Origin: Roseomonas populi
GTDB lineage: Bacteria > Pseudomonadota > Alphaproteobacteria > Acetobacterales > Acetobacteraceae
Length of the DNA: 64,000 nt
Assembly: GCF_024594815.1 (NCBI RefSeq)
Contig: NZ_JANJOU010000001.1
Span: 186,001 to 250,000, forward strand
Direction of reading: 5' to 3'
Shown piece by piece: positions 1-7,575 of this stretch. Below the pieces are notes generated by a model, which saw only the letters and a list, made by a program, of their open reading frames with translations, ran no database searches and was not told the origin of the DNA. Numbering within the stretch: position 1 is the stretch's first letter; every line of letters begins with the position of its first letter. Both the position numbers and the translations under genes were made by a program.

Positions 1-548
1 GGGCGGCGCGGGCGCGGCGTGTCCACGGACTCCGCCTCGCCGGGCTGGGGCGGAACCTCCACCTCCCCCGGCGGAACCACGACGACCCGGCCCGCAGCCA
101 CCTCCACCACCGGCACGACGGCCTTGGTGAAGGGCAGCAGCGTCTCGCGCCCGCTCGCATCCCGCAGGGTTAGGAAGCTGCCGGCGCCGAAATCCTCCAC
201 GGCCGAGACGGTGCCGAGCACGTCCCCGCCCTCCGTCTCGGCGCGCAGGCCGATCAGGTCGGAGAGGTAGAACTCATCCTCCTCGGTCGCGGGAAGCGCC
301 TCGCGATCGACGTAGAGCTTCGTGCCGGTGAGCTTCGCCGCCGCGTCGCGGTCCGCGATGCCCTCCACCTGCACCAGCCCTTCGGCCAGCCACTTCAGCA
401 CGAAGCGCCGCTCCCCGCTCTCCTCCGAGAGCGGGCCGTAACCGGCGATGGCGGCCGGCTCCGAGGTGTGGGAGCGCAGGTGAACCAGCCCCCTCACCCC
501 GTGCGGGCGGCCGAACTCGCCGACCAGAATGCGACGCGACGCGGACAT
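1..548 (-). CDS. rimM: Ribosome maturation factor RimM (partial, runs off left edge)
   Basis: Assists 30S subunit maturation and 16S rRNA processing in the cytoplasm, binding ribosomal protein S19. Translation from the ATG at 548 gives MSASRRILVGEFGRPHGVRG, the typical RimM opening with the GxxxxxHGVRG pattern, followed by a beta-rich domain with EEDEFYLSDLIG and then the PRC-barrel region (DFGAGSFLTL, LLPFTKAVVPVVEV). The tail is Pro/Glu-rich and is still open at base 1, so the C-terminus is missing. The order ffh-rpsP-rimM on one strand is the usual operon order in proteobacteria. It starts 18 bases after the rpsP stop and is probably co-transcribed with it. Confidence 0.93.
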   Translation of the reverse strand, partial: MSASRRILVGEFGRPHGVRGLVHLRSHTSEPAAIAGYGPLSEESGERRFVLKWLAEGLVQVEGIADRDAAAKLTGTKLYVDREALPATEEDEFYLSDLIGLRAETEGGDVLGTVSAVEDFGAGSFLTLRDASGRETLLPFTKAVVPVVEVAAGRVVVVPPGEVEVPPQPGEAESVDTPRPRR

Positions 549-566
549 GGCCTAGCCGATCAGTCC

Positions 567-908
567 TCAGCCGTTCGCGGCGGCAGCGGCCGCGGCGCGC
601 TCCTGGGCGCGCTTCTTCGGGGCGGACTGCTTCGGCTGGTCGCGGAACACCGGCATCGGCGCCAGCTCGGCCTTGCCGAGGAACTTCGCCACGCGGTCCG
701 TCGCCACGGCGCCCTGGCTCAGCCAGTGCTTGATGCGCTCGTCGAAGAGGCGCACGCGCTCGGCGTGGTCGGAGGGCAGCATCGGGTTGTAGGAACCCAG
801 GCGCTCGATGAAACGGCCGTCGCGCGGAGAGCGGCTGTCGGCCACCACGATGTGGTAGTAGGGGCGCTTCTTGGCACCGGCGCGGGCGAGGCGGATCTTA
901 AGGCCCAT
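567..908 (-). CDS. rpsP: 30S ribosomal protein S16
   Basis: Small-subunit protein that binds 16S rRNA early in 30S assembly. The 113-residue product opens [20 protein letters not shown] and continues [22 protein letters not shown], which is diagnostic for S16. The Ala/Gln/Lys-rich C-terminal tail ([21 protein letters not shown]) is a longer low-complexity extension of the kind often seen in alphaproteobacterial S16. It lies between ffh and rimM on the minus strand with short gaps, consistent with one transcript. Confidence 0.97.
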   Translation of the reverse strand: MGLKIRLARAGAKKRPYYHIVVADSRSPRDGRFIERLGSYNPMLPSDHAERVRLFDERIKHWLSQGAVATDRVAKFLGKAELAPMPVFRDQPKQSAPKKRAQERAAAAAAANG

Positions 909-942
909 GTGTCGTCTTCCTTAGTGTGTCTCTACGGGTGGT

Positions 943-2328
943 TCAGAAGGGGCGCTTGCCGCCCCCCATGCCAGGCAGGAGCGCGCCGAGACCGCCGCGC
1001 ATCAACCCCTTCTGGCCGAGCTTGTTCATCCGCTTCATCATCGCGGACATGTCGTCGAACTGCTTGAGCAGGCGGTTCACGTCCTGCACCGTCACGCCGG
1101 CACCCGTGGCGATGCGCTTCTTGCGCGACGCCTTGATGATGTCGGGGTTCTTCCGCTCCTTGCGCGTCATCGAGGAGATGATGGCGGCCTGGCGCCCGAT
1201 CATCCCGTCGTCGATCTTCGCGTTGGCGATCTTGTCCTTCATCGCGCCCAGGCCGGGCAGCATGCCGAGGATGCCGGAGAGGTTGCCCATCTTCCCGACT
1301 TGCTTCAGCTGGGATGCGAAGTCCTCCAGGTCGAACTGACCCTTCTGCATCTTCGCGGCCAGCTTCTCGGCCTCGTCCCGGTCGATCGTCTCGGCCGCGC
1401 GCTCCACCAGCGACACGATGTCGCCCATGCCGAGGATGCGCCCGGCGATGCGGGAGGGGTGGAAGTCCTCCAGCGCATCTAGCTTCTCGCCGGCGCCCAG
1501 CAGCCGGATCGGCGCGCCCGTCACGGCCCGCATCGACAGCGCCGCGCCACCGCGCGCATCGCCGTCCACGCGCGTCATAACGATGCCGTTGACGCCCACG
1601 CGGTCCTGGAAGTTCCGCGCGGTGTTCACCGCGTCCTGGCCCGTCATGGCGTCCACGACGAGCAGCGTCTGGTGCGGCCGGGTCGCGGCCTTCACCGCGG
1701 CGACCTCGTCCATCAGCGCATCGTCGATGGAGAGGCGCCCGGCGGTGTCGAGGATCACCACGTCGTAGAGCTCGCGCCGCGCCGTATCCATGGCGCGGGC
1801 CGCGATCTCCAGCGGGGTCTGGCCGGGTATGATCGGCAGGCTGGTCACACCGGTCTGGTTCGCCAGCGTCTGCAGCTGGAGCTGCGCGGCGGGCCGCTGC
1901 ACGTCCAGCGAGGCCAGCAGAACCTTCTTCTTCTCCCGCGTGCGCAGGCGAAGGGCGATCTTGCCCGAGGTGGTCGTCTTGCCCGAGCCCTGGAGCCCGA
2001 CCATCAGGATCGGCACCGGTGCCGGCGCGTTGAGATCCAGGCCCGGGGCCTCGATCCCCTCCCCGCCCCCGAGCGCCTCCACCAGCGCGTCGTTGACGAT
2101 CTTGATGACCTGCTGGGCGGGGGAGACGCTGCGGATCACCTCCGCGCCCACCGCCCGCTCCCGCACCTTGTTGATCAGGTCGCGCGCCACCGGCAGGGCA
2201 ACATCGGCCTCCAGCAGGGCGATGCGGACCTCGCGCAGGGCCTCGTTCACGTCGGCCTCGGACAGGGCCCCGCGCCGGCGGAGCTTGTCGAAGACGCCGT
2301 TCAGGCGGGAGGAGAGCGCCTCGAACAT
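943..2328 (-). CDS. ffh: Signal recognition particle protein Ffh
   Basis: GTPase of the SRP that binds signal sequences co-translationally with 4.5S RNA and delivers ribosomes to FtsY at the membrane. I choose the ATG at 2328, giving 461 residues starting MFEALSSRLNGVFDKLRRRG; the longer reading upstream is Pro/Arg/Ser-rich and unlike the family. The N domain is followed by the G domain with P-loop GLQGSGKTTT, DTAGR and TRVDGDARGG, and then the methionine-rich M domain (QLKQVGKMGNLSGILGMLPG, SSMTRKERKNP). It ends in GALLPGMGGGKRPF. It is first in the ffh-rpsP-rimM series. Confidence 0.97.
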   Translation of the reverse strand: MFEALSSRLNGVFDKLRRRGALSEADVNEALREVRIALLEADVALPVARDLINKVRERAVGAEVIRSVSPAQQVIKIVNDALVEALGGGEGIEAPGLDLNAPAPVPILMVGLQGSGKTTTSGKIALRLRTREKKKVLLASLDVQRPAAQLQLQTLANQTGVTSLPIIPGQTPLEIAARAMDTARRELYDVVILDTAGRLSIDDALMDEVAAVKAATRPHQTLLVVDAMTGQDAVNTARNFQDRVGVNGIVMTRVDGDARGGAALSMRAVTGAPIRLLGAGEKLDALEDFHPSRIAGRILGMGDIVSLVERAAETIDRDEAEKLAAKMQKGQFDLEDFASQLKQVGKMGNLSGILGMLPGLGAMKDKIANAKIDDGMIGRQAAIISSMTRKERKNPDIIKASRKKRIATGAGVTVQDVNRLLKQFDDMSAMMKRMNKLGQKGLMRGGLGALLPGMGGGKRPF

Positions 2329-2735
2329 ACGGGCGGAATAGACCTCACTTCTTGGGACCTGCCCATGACCGATCGCGCCGCTGCGCGAGCCTTCGCGGAG
2401 CGACGGAGCCGGCACCCTGGGGGTGGCCGACTGACGAGCGGGACATGTCCCGGGAGCGGGGCCCATAAACCCACGGCGGCCCAGCCGTCAAGCGTGTTGC
2501 TCCAGCCACAACAGGGAGGGACGGCATGCCTCACCGGCATGCCCCGCTTGCAAATGCCACCTTCTCTCGTAAAGGTTGTGCAAAACCTCTCTTACCGCAA
2601 CCAGGCCGTCCTCCCGATGTTTCGGATTCAGACGCGGAACGCCGCCCCGAAGGGCAGAATGCCTGAGGGCAATGCCCGCGTGAGTTGTCTCCAGCAGCCA
2701 GGGCCGGCTGCCTCGGAAATGCGGAACCGCCTGAA
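2329..2735. other. Intergenic region upstream of ffh
   Basis: About 400 bases with no convincing gene. It must carry the ffh promoter (minus strand). The only structure I see is GGCATGCC-TCACC-GGCATGCC at 2523-2543, which can fold as an 8-bp stem with a 5-base loop; it has no T tract and its role is unknown. Confidence 0.5.
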
Positions 2736-2936
2736 ATGGAGTCTCCTGTGACCCCTCTCGGTCCCTGCCCGACACCACAGAAGCGGAGCGTCAACCCGGC
2801 GCCGCTCATCGCTGCGGTGAAGGATCTTGTGCAGCATGCCCGCTCCAAGGACCTGCCCCTGGCGGACGAGGTGCTGACGGACGTGCTGGCCAAGCTCTGC
2901 GGCTGGCCGGTCGAGGAGCTGAACCGGCTCCGCTGA
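2736..2936 (+). CDS. Hypothetical small protein (66 aa)
   Basis: Function not recognised. Reading from the ATG at 2736 gives MESPVTPLGPCPTPQKRSVN followed by a helical, amphipathic stretch (IAAVKDLVQHARSKDLPLADEVLTD split over two segments) and VLAKLCGWPVEELNRLR. The mixed, balanced composition suggests genuine coding sequence. It is isolated, upstream of a decaying region and divergent from ffh. Confidence 0.45.
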   Translation: MESPVTPLGPCPTPQKRSVNPAPLIAAVKDLVQHARSKDLPLADEVLTDVLAKLCGWPVEELNRLR

Positions 2937-3014
2937 CGCGCCACGGGCCGCAACAGAAACGCCCGGACACTCCGCCGCCCCGGGGGCCGGGATGCCGAGC
3001 TCAGGCAGGCCGAG

Positions 3015-3870
3015 ATGCTTCGGCTGGAGAAGAGATTGGGCCGCCCGGGGGTGCTGGAGCACATCTGCCTCCCGCCCTCGCCCGTGCTGCTCTCCGACCT
3101 GCTGTTCCTAGACCGTCTCGGAGGCCAGGTGGCGAAGGACGCACTCCGCGCCGTGCGCCGGGCCGCTTCGATCCTGCGGGGCGCCAGCTTCCTGCTGATC
3201 GACGACATCGCGGAGTTCCACATCGCCGCCTCGCAGGTCTATGCCGCCCTGAGCCACGACTTGCGACGCAATCCGCGCTGCACCTGATCTCGGCGCGCTG
3301 GCAGCACTACCCGCGCGAGCATGACCGCCTGCCCGTGACCCTCGTGTCCGGCATCGACCTGCCGCCGGCTGCCCGCACCGCCACGCTGGCCTCGCTCTCG
3401 GCGCTGCTGGGCAAGCCGCTCTTCCGGATCGCTACCTCCTCTGCATCGCCGCCCAGCGCGCCAGCCTCCCCCACATGGCCCACGCGATCGAGGCGGCCGG
3501 CAAGTCTTTCGTCCAGGCCTCGGACTACAAGGCTGAAAGCCTGCACGCGGCGGGCGGCGCGCCCAAGGTGGTTCTGGCCTGCGGGCCACAGGGCCCGCCG
3601 GAGCCCGGCTTGCCCGCGATCGCCCTGATGAACGCCGGCATCGCGATGCCGCCCGAGATCCGGGCGATCTGTGGGCAGGAGAGCTTCACCGTGAAGGCTT
3701 CGGACGTACCGTCGAGCGGCGATGACTGGCAGCACGACTTCGCGTTCGACCGGACAGAGAACCTGGCGATCCTCGCGGACCTGCGGGGTGGAGGCTGTCG
3801 GGAACGAGGAGCTGCGCACGCCGCGCAGGGCACGGCAGGCAGGCAGGCAGCGATGCTGGAGGCACGGTAG
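3015..3870 (+). pseudogene. Frameshifted remnant of an unidentified protein gene
   Basis: Three consecutive open segments in different frames each look like ordinary protein and join end to end. Frame 1 (from 3015) reads MLRLEKRLGRPGVLEHICLP ... DDIAEFHIAASQVYAALSH. Near 3255 the sensible reading moves to a second frame (ATQSALHLISARWQHYPREH, then LPVTLVSGIDLPPAARTATL). Near 3430 it moves again (RYLLCIAAQRASLPHMAHAI, then EAAGKSFVQASDYKAE). At least two frameshifts are needed to join them, so the gene is probably dead, or less likely a sequencing artefact. I do not recognise the family. Confidence 0.45.
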
Positions 3871-4229
3871 AGGGCGAGGACCGTAAGCCCGGCCCCAGCG
3901 GGCGAGATGCCGGACCGGGCGAAGGCTGGAGGCCCGGCACCGGGAGCAGGCACGCCGGCTGGCCGAGCGGCAGGCGAGGCTCGACGTCAGGCACGCCGAG
4001 CAGGCGCGGTGGCAGGCGGAGCGGGCGGGGATTACGGCGGGGTGGTTGCGCGAGCGTACGCCCATTGCTGATCAGGCCAGCCCTCGGGACCGATCAAAGG
4101 CCCCAACCGTCAGACCATCGGAACAGGTGGGTCGACAACGCCAGTTCGACGACGGAGGGCCGGCACGGAAAATCGGCGAAGAACAAAGGCGTTGCTGACA
4201 CTACTCTCAGCTGTGTGACTAGGTCGGGC
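3871..4229. other. Non-coding or degraded region
   Basis: About 360 bases without a convincing gene. One plus-strand reading around 3930-4070 gives an Arg/Ala/Glu-rich helical stretch (REQARRLAERQARLDVRHAE, then QARWQAERAGITAGWLRERT) that resembles a fragment of a real protein, without a start and ending soon after. It may be further debris of the decayed gene at 3015-3870. Nothing else is seen. Confidence 0.35.
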
Positions 4230-4541
4230 TCAGTCGGTTAGCCGGGTCACCAGCAGCGTTGCGCCGAGCATCGCGAGCACCGTGGCAGCCGCGCCTATGG
4301 TCAGGTTCCGTCGCCTCACTGGATCGAGCGTCCCTCGCCCCAGCAGCCCCGCTGCGCCAACGCCAGCACCGAAGCCGAGAACAAAGCCAAGCTCCGCCGC
4401 GAGGGCTAGGCGATTGAACACCATATCGAAGCTGGTGGCGCGCTCGGCGTAGAGCAGGCGGTCCGGGATCATCAATGCGAGGACGATGCCGAGCGCGATG
4501 GAGGTCAGAACAACCGCGACGCGGAAGGCGAACTGGAGCAT
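4230..4541 (-). CDS. Hypothetical membrane protein with about three helices
   Basis: Function unknown. From the ATG at 4541 the 103-residue product has hydrophobic segments near residues 4-23 (FRVAVVLTSIALGIVLALMI), 48-66 (LALAAELGFVLGFGAGVGAA) and 82-98 (IGAAATVLAMLGATLLV), with Arg-rich loops between. A GTG at 4556 gives five more residues. It lies just outside the left end of the integrated element and therefore belongs to the host chromosome. Confidence 0.55.
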   Translation of the reverse strand: MLQFAFRVAVVLTSIALGIVLALMIPDRLLYAERATSFDMVFNRLALAAELGFVLGFGAGVGAAGLLGRGTLDPVRRRNLTIGAAATVLAMLGATLLVTRLTD

Positions 4542-4772
4542 GTGCAAGCTTGGCACAACCTGAATAGGTCAGCCTTCACTGTCTCGATCTTTCCGAAGCC
4601 GGACGCCGTTCGCGAAGCGGAGAGCCCAGCGCCGCCGGTCAGCAATTGCAGCGGCCGCGTCATCTGGTTGGGGACGTAAATTACGCTGCTGAGCCGTCTC
4701 CCTGAGACGGCCGCGACAGGAGCTTGGCTGTGGAGTGCAGGCCTGCATTGACCGGGAAAACAGCCCGATACG

Positions 4773-4798
4773 ACGCCGCATGGCGTCCCCTACGGGAT
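4773..4798 (+). repeat. Attachment-site core, left copy
   Basis: ACGCCGCATGGCGTCCCCTA followed by CGGGAT, identical over 26 bases to 22844-22869. In the right copy this sequence is the 3' end of tRNA-Glu (CCA, acceptor stem and half of the T arm), so the left copy is the duplicated tRNA fragment made by integration. Confidence 0.9.
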
Positions 4799-4818
4799 CG
4801 CAATTGATGTGCAGGGCT

Positions 4819-4936
4819 GTGCGCCCATGTGCATCAAGCAGCTGAAATCCTTGCGCTACCCCCACGTGATCGTGCGAGGCCGTGCGCCCATGTGCGCCCA
4901 TGTTGCCGTCGCATTGTGGGGGTGATTGTGGGGGTG
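4819..4936 (+). promoter_or_regulatory. Putative arm-type integrase/Xis binding repeats, left end
   Basis: Two repeat families lie between the left att core and the integrase. GTGCGCCCATGT occurs at 4819-4830, 4882-4893 and 4892-4903 (overlapping). ATTGTGGGGGTGATTGTGGGG occurs at 4913-4933 and again, identical over 21 bases, at 22786-22806 just inside the right att core. Repeats of this kind next to att cores are typical arm sites; the assignment is an inference. Confidence 0.6.
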
Positions 4937-4971
4937 GTCCAGTTGTGCTTCCTCCCGACAGGGAGGGACCG

Positions 4972-6318
4972 ATGCCCAAGCTGACAGAGCGCGCCGTCGC
5001 CAATGCCAAGCCCCGGGAGAAGGTCTATCGGCTGTCCGATGGCGACGGGCTGCTGCTGGAGGTGCGCCCCGCCGGCGGTCGCGCCTGGCTGTTCCGGTTC
5101 ATGCTGGCCGGCCGGCGTCGGGACATGGGGCTGGGCGCCTACCCCGCCGTGGGGCTGAAGGAGGCCCGGCAGAAGGCCAAGACCGCCGCGGCCGAAGTGG
5201 AGAAGGGGATCGACCCCATCACCCACCGCGACACTGCCGAGCGCGCTGAGGCAGCCAGGAAGGCAGAGCGGGACGAACGGCAGGCCCGCACCTTCCGCGG
5301 TGTGGCCGAGCGCCTGGTGGAGGCGCAGAAGCCCGGATGGACCAGCGGCAAGACCCTGGCGAGCTGGCGCCTGACCCTCGACAAGCACGCCTACCCGGTG
5401 ATCGGGGACGTGCCGATCGGCGAGATCACCCGGGACCACGTGGTGGAGGCACTGACGCCGGTGTGGACCGCCCAGCCCGCCACGGCCCGCAAGCTTCAGC
5501 GCCGCATCGCCTCCGTGCTGGACTACGCCGCGGCCCTGGGGTGGCGATCGACCGACAACCCGGCCACCGGCCGTGTCCTGCGGTTGACCAAGGCTCTCCC
5601 GAAGCAGCCGCCCGAGCAGCGCCAGCCCTCCCTCCCCTGGCAGCGGGTGCCAGCCTTCCTCCGGGTGGTTGAGGGCATGGAGGGGACAGCCCCCCTCGCC
5701 CTCCGCTTTGCCGTCCTGACCGCCGTTCGGTCCGCCGAAGTCCGGCATGCCCGGTGGCCCGAGCTCGACTTCCACACCCTGACCTGGACCATCCCTGCCC
5801 AGCGCATGAAGGGCGGCAAGGCCAAGGCGATGCCGCCCCACCGGGTGCCCCTGACGGATGCCATGCTGACCGTCCTCGCCGCCGCTGCCGTGCACGTCAC
5901 TGGCAAGATCGAGGGACCGGACAAGCTGGCGTCGCAAGCCGCGCTCAAGGGTGATGCGCTGGTCTTCCCCTCCCCGTCTGGCCTGGCACTCAGCGATGCC
6001 GCCCTGGGCGCCTGCATCCGCCGCATGAACGAGGACGCACCCAAGGGTGGTCCCCTTCCTTGGCAGGACGTGGACGGCCGCGGAGCCACCCCGCACGGGT
6101 TTCGTCGGTCCTTCCGTAGCTGGGTGGACGACACACGCCCCGCCGAAGGGGAAGCAGCCGAGAAGGCGCTGGCCCATGAGGACGAGAACAGCGTCCGTGC
6201 CGCTTACCGGGGATCCGACATGCTGGAGCAGCGCCGGCCGCTTATGGCGGCCTGGAGTGAGTTCTGCGTGCCGCCCGCCAAAGGTGCCGAGGTGGTCCCG
6301 ATCAGGGGTCAGAGATGA
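4972..6318 (+). CDS. P4-type tyrosine recombinase/integrase
   Basis: Catalyses site-specific integration and excision of the element at tRNA-Glu. The start at 4972 follows a GGGAGG ribosome site and gives 448 residues. The N-terminal DUF4102-type arm-binding domain reads LTERAVANAKPREKVYRLSD, GDGLLLEVRP and GRRRDMGLGAYPAVGLKEAR. The core-binding domain follows (WTSGKTLASWRLTLDKHAYP). The catalytic domain shows the tetrad: Arg about 253 (TAVRSAEVRHARW), His 375 and Arg 378 (TPHGFRRSFRSW), His 402 (ALAHEDENSV) and the nucleophile Tyr 412 (AAYRGSD). It sits about 170 bases from the left att core and reads inward. Confidence 0.93.
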   Translation: MPKLTERAVANAKPREKVYRLSDGDGLLLEVRPAGGRAWLFRFMLAGRRRDMGLGAYPAVGLKEARQKAKTAAAEVEKGIDPITHRDTAERAEAARKAERDERQARTFRGVAERLVEAQKPGWTSGKTLASWRLTLDKHAYPVIGDVPIGEITRDHVVEALTPVWTAQPATARKLQRRIASVLDYAAALGWRSTDNPATGRVLRLTKALPKQPPEQRQPSLPWQRVPAFLRVVEGMEGTAPLALRFAVLTAVRSAEVRHARWPELDFHTLTWTIPAQRMKGGKAKAMPPHRVPLTDAMLTVLAAAAVHVTGKIEGPDKLASQAALKGDALVFPSPSGLALSDAALGACIRRMNEDAPKGGPLPWQDVDGRGATPHGFRRSFRSWVDDTRPAEGEAAEKALAHEDENSVRAAYRGSDMLEQRRPLMAAWSEFCVPPAKGAEVVPIRGQR

Positions 6319-6334
6319 ACGCCTCAGCCCGCCC

Positions 6335-6460
6335 GGAACATCGTTTTCATCCTTACCCTCTGCTTTCGGGTCGGGACGGTCGTGGCGGTCAGGACAGCCA
6401 TATTTTGCAGGGCTTTTCGCGTCCCGACTAGTCGGGTCAGCGTCGGGGCAGTCGGGACAG
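6335..6460 (-). repeat. Copy A of a 126-bp inverted repeat with palindromic core
   Basis: The reverse complement of this stretch aligns with 19842-19969 at high identity with few gaps: CTGTCCCGACTGCC, a palindrome CCCGAC-TA-GTCGGG (CCCGAC-CG-GTCGGG in copy B), CCCTGCAAA, GTCCTGACCG, CACGACCG and GGATGAAAACGATGTT. It begins 17 bases after the integrase stop. Function unknown. Confidence 0.8.
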
Positions 6461-6594
6461 GGGGGGGATTGCCCAGTCTCGCTGTCAATGTGAGGTTCGC
6501 CCAATGGAGCTGCTGCGGCATTGGGACCGGCCGGATCGGGAGAAGCGTAAGTTGCTGCTGTTGCTGGCGCGGGAGATGGGTGGAGTGAGCTGTG

Positions 6595-6885
6595 ATGAGC
6601 GGTAAAGAAGAGGAGGGTAGTTCTCCTGAAAGATTATCAGGCGTGCAAAGCCTGTTGTTAGATCGTGTTGCCACGGTGATGAATTATCAAATCGCGGTCG
6701 CTAACTACGTTGGGTCACTTTACAACGTACTACCAGGGCTACTGGAGAAGGCAGGATTACAGAATATGGGGCCCATGAAGGAAAGTTCCGCCCTTATCTC
6801 CAACAACATCAAAAATATCACCGATACTCTTGAAGTATTAGCCAAAGAGTTGGTGGAGTTGCGGAATATTAACAATAATGAATGA
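6595..6885 (+). CDS. Hypothetical protein, AT-rich gene
   Basis: Function not recognised. About 96 residues from the ATG at 6595 (a GTG lies one codon upstream). The N-terminus is Glu/Ser-rich, the middle helical (VQSLLLDRVATVMNYQIAVA) and the C-terminus Asn/Glu-rich (LVELRNINNNE). The codon third positions are much richer in A/T than in the rest of the window, a sign of recent transfer. It overlaps the next gene by 8 bases, so the two are probably translationally coupled and work together. Confidence 0.65.
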   Translation: MSGKEEEGSSPERLSGVQSLLLDRVATVMNYQIAVANYVGSLYNVLPGLLEKAGLQNMGPMKESSALISNNIKNITDTLEVLAKELVELRNINNNE

Positions 6886-7381
6886 AGCTCGCTTCGAACC
6901 AGAAATCGCAAAACTCATAGCGGCAGCTAATTCGGCCGTTGGAGGACCTAAGACGGCTAGCAATGGGGGTGGGGGCACGCCCCCTCCGCCAGTTGATCCA
7001 GGCCGACAGGGCCCCCATGATGACGGGATGAGCAATCTCGAAGGTCGGGTCGCGGGTCTGGAAGCGGCAACAAGGGCCATCGGATCGGACGTGACTGATT
7101 TGAAGGTGGCGATAGCAAAGCTACCGGGCCGGTGGGAGTTGGTTGCGTTGATTGTGGGCACGGCCATCGCCTGCACCGCCGCGATGATTTCTATGCAGGC
7201 AAACCTTCTCTCTGCGTTCCAGTCGGGCCTGTCCGCCGTATCGACGGCAGTCGCTGTCCGCACCGCAGATCCGCCGCCCTCCACACCGCCGCAGATTATA
7301 GTGGTGCCGCAGCTGACAACTCCGCCCCAGAGCATCCCGCAGACACCCCCGCAGCCCGGTGCAACACAAGCCCCGCCCTAA
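6878..7381 (+). CDS. Single-pass membrane protein with coiled coil and Pro-rich tail
   Basis: Function unknown. The 167-residue product has a Gly/Pro-rich linker near residues 30-48, a predicted coiled coil (LEGRVAGLEAATRAIGSDVT), one transmembrane helix near 87-107 (ELVALIVGTAIACTAAMISM) and a Pro/Thr/Gln-rich tail. This layout resembles small phage or plasmid envelope proteins with a periplasmic stalk. It overlaps the upstream gene, and its TAA lies in the loop of the terminator at 7368-7395. Confidence 0.6.
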   Translation: MNEARFEPEIAKLIAAANSAVGGPKTASNGGGGTPPPPVDPGRQGPHDDGMSNLEGRVAGLEAATRAIGSDVTDLKVAIAKLPGRWELVALIVGTAIACTAAMISMQANLLSAFQSGLSAVSTAVAVRTADPPPSTPPQIIVVPQLTTPPQSIPQTPPQPGATQAPP

Positions 7382-7395
7382 CCGGCGGGGCTTTT
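7368..7395 (+). terminator. Rho-independent terminator
   Basis: AAGCCCCGCC - CTAACC - GGCGGGGCTT forms a perfect 10-bp GC-rich stem with a 6-base loop, followed by TTTGCTTT. The stop codon of the upstream gene is inside the loop. It separates the two small genes from the tape-measure gene. Confidence 0.85.
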
Positions 7396-7487
7396 GCTTT
7401 CCCGTCACACCTCGACGATTTCTCACCTCACCCGTGCGCCAGTGTGCGCTGGTGTGCGGCCCATCTTCCTGAAATGACTTGCTTTTC

Positions 7488-7516
7488 TTGGTTAGGCCGC
7501 CGCCCTCAGGCATAAT
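7488..7516 (+). promoter_or_regulatory. Putative sigma-70 promoter for the tape-measure gene
   Basis: TTGGTT and CATAAT separated by 17 bases, 60 bases upstream of the GTG at 7576 and downstream of the terminator, so the gene needs its own promoter here. Confidence 0.5.
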
Positions 7517-7575
7517 TCCGGCGGGGTCGGCCGCCGGCACGGACGAACCCCGCTCATCTCGCCCGGGGACACCAC

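Noticed and set aside
4834-6504. Long minus-strand open frame opposite the integrase
   Set aside because: It is the mirror frame of a clear integrase; its Gly/His/Pro-rich composition and lack of any motif mark it as a shadow of GC-rich coding sequence.
7021-7100. Second promoter inside the stalk-protein gene
   Set aside because: No pair of -35/-10 elements with acceptable spacing.
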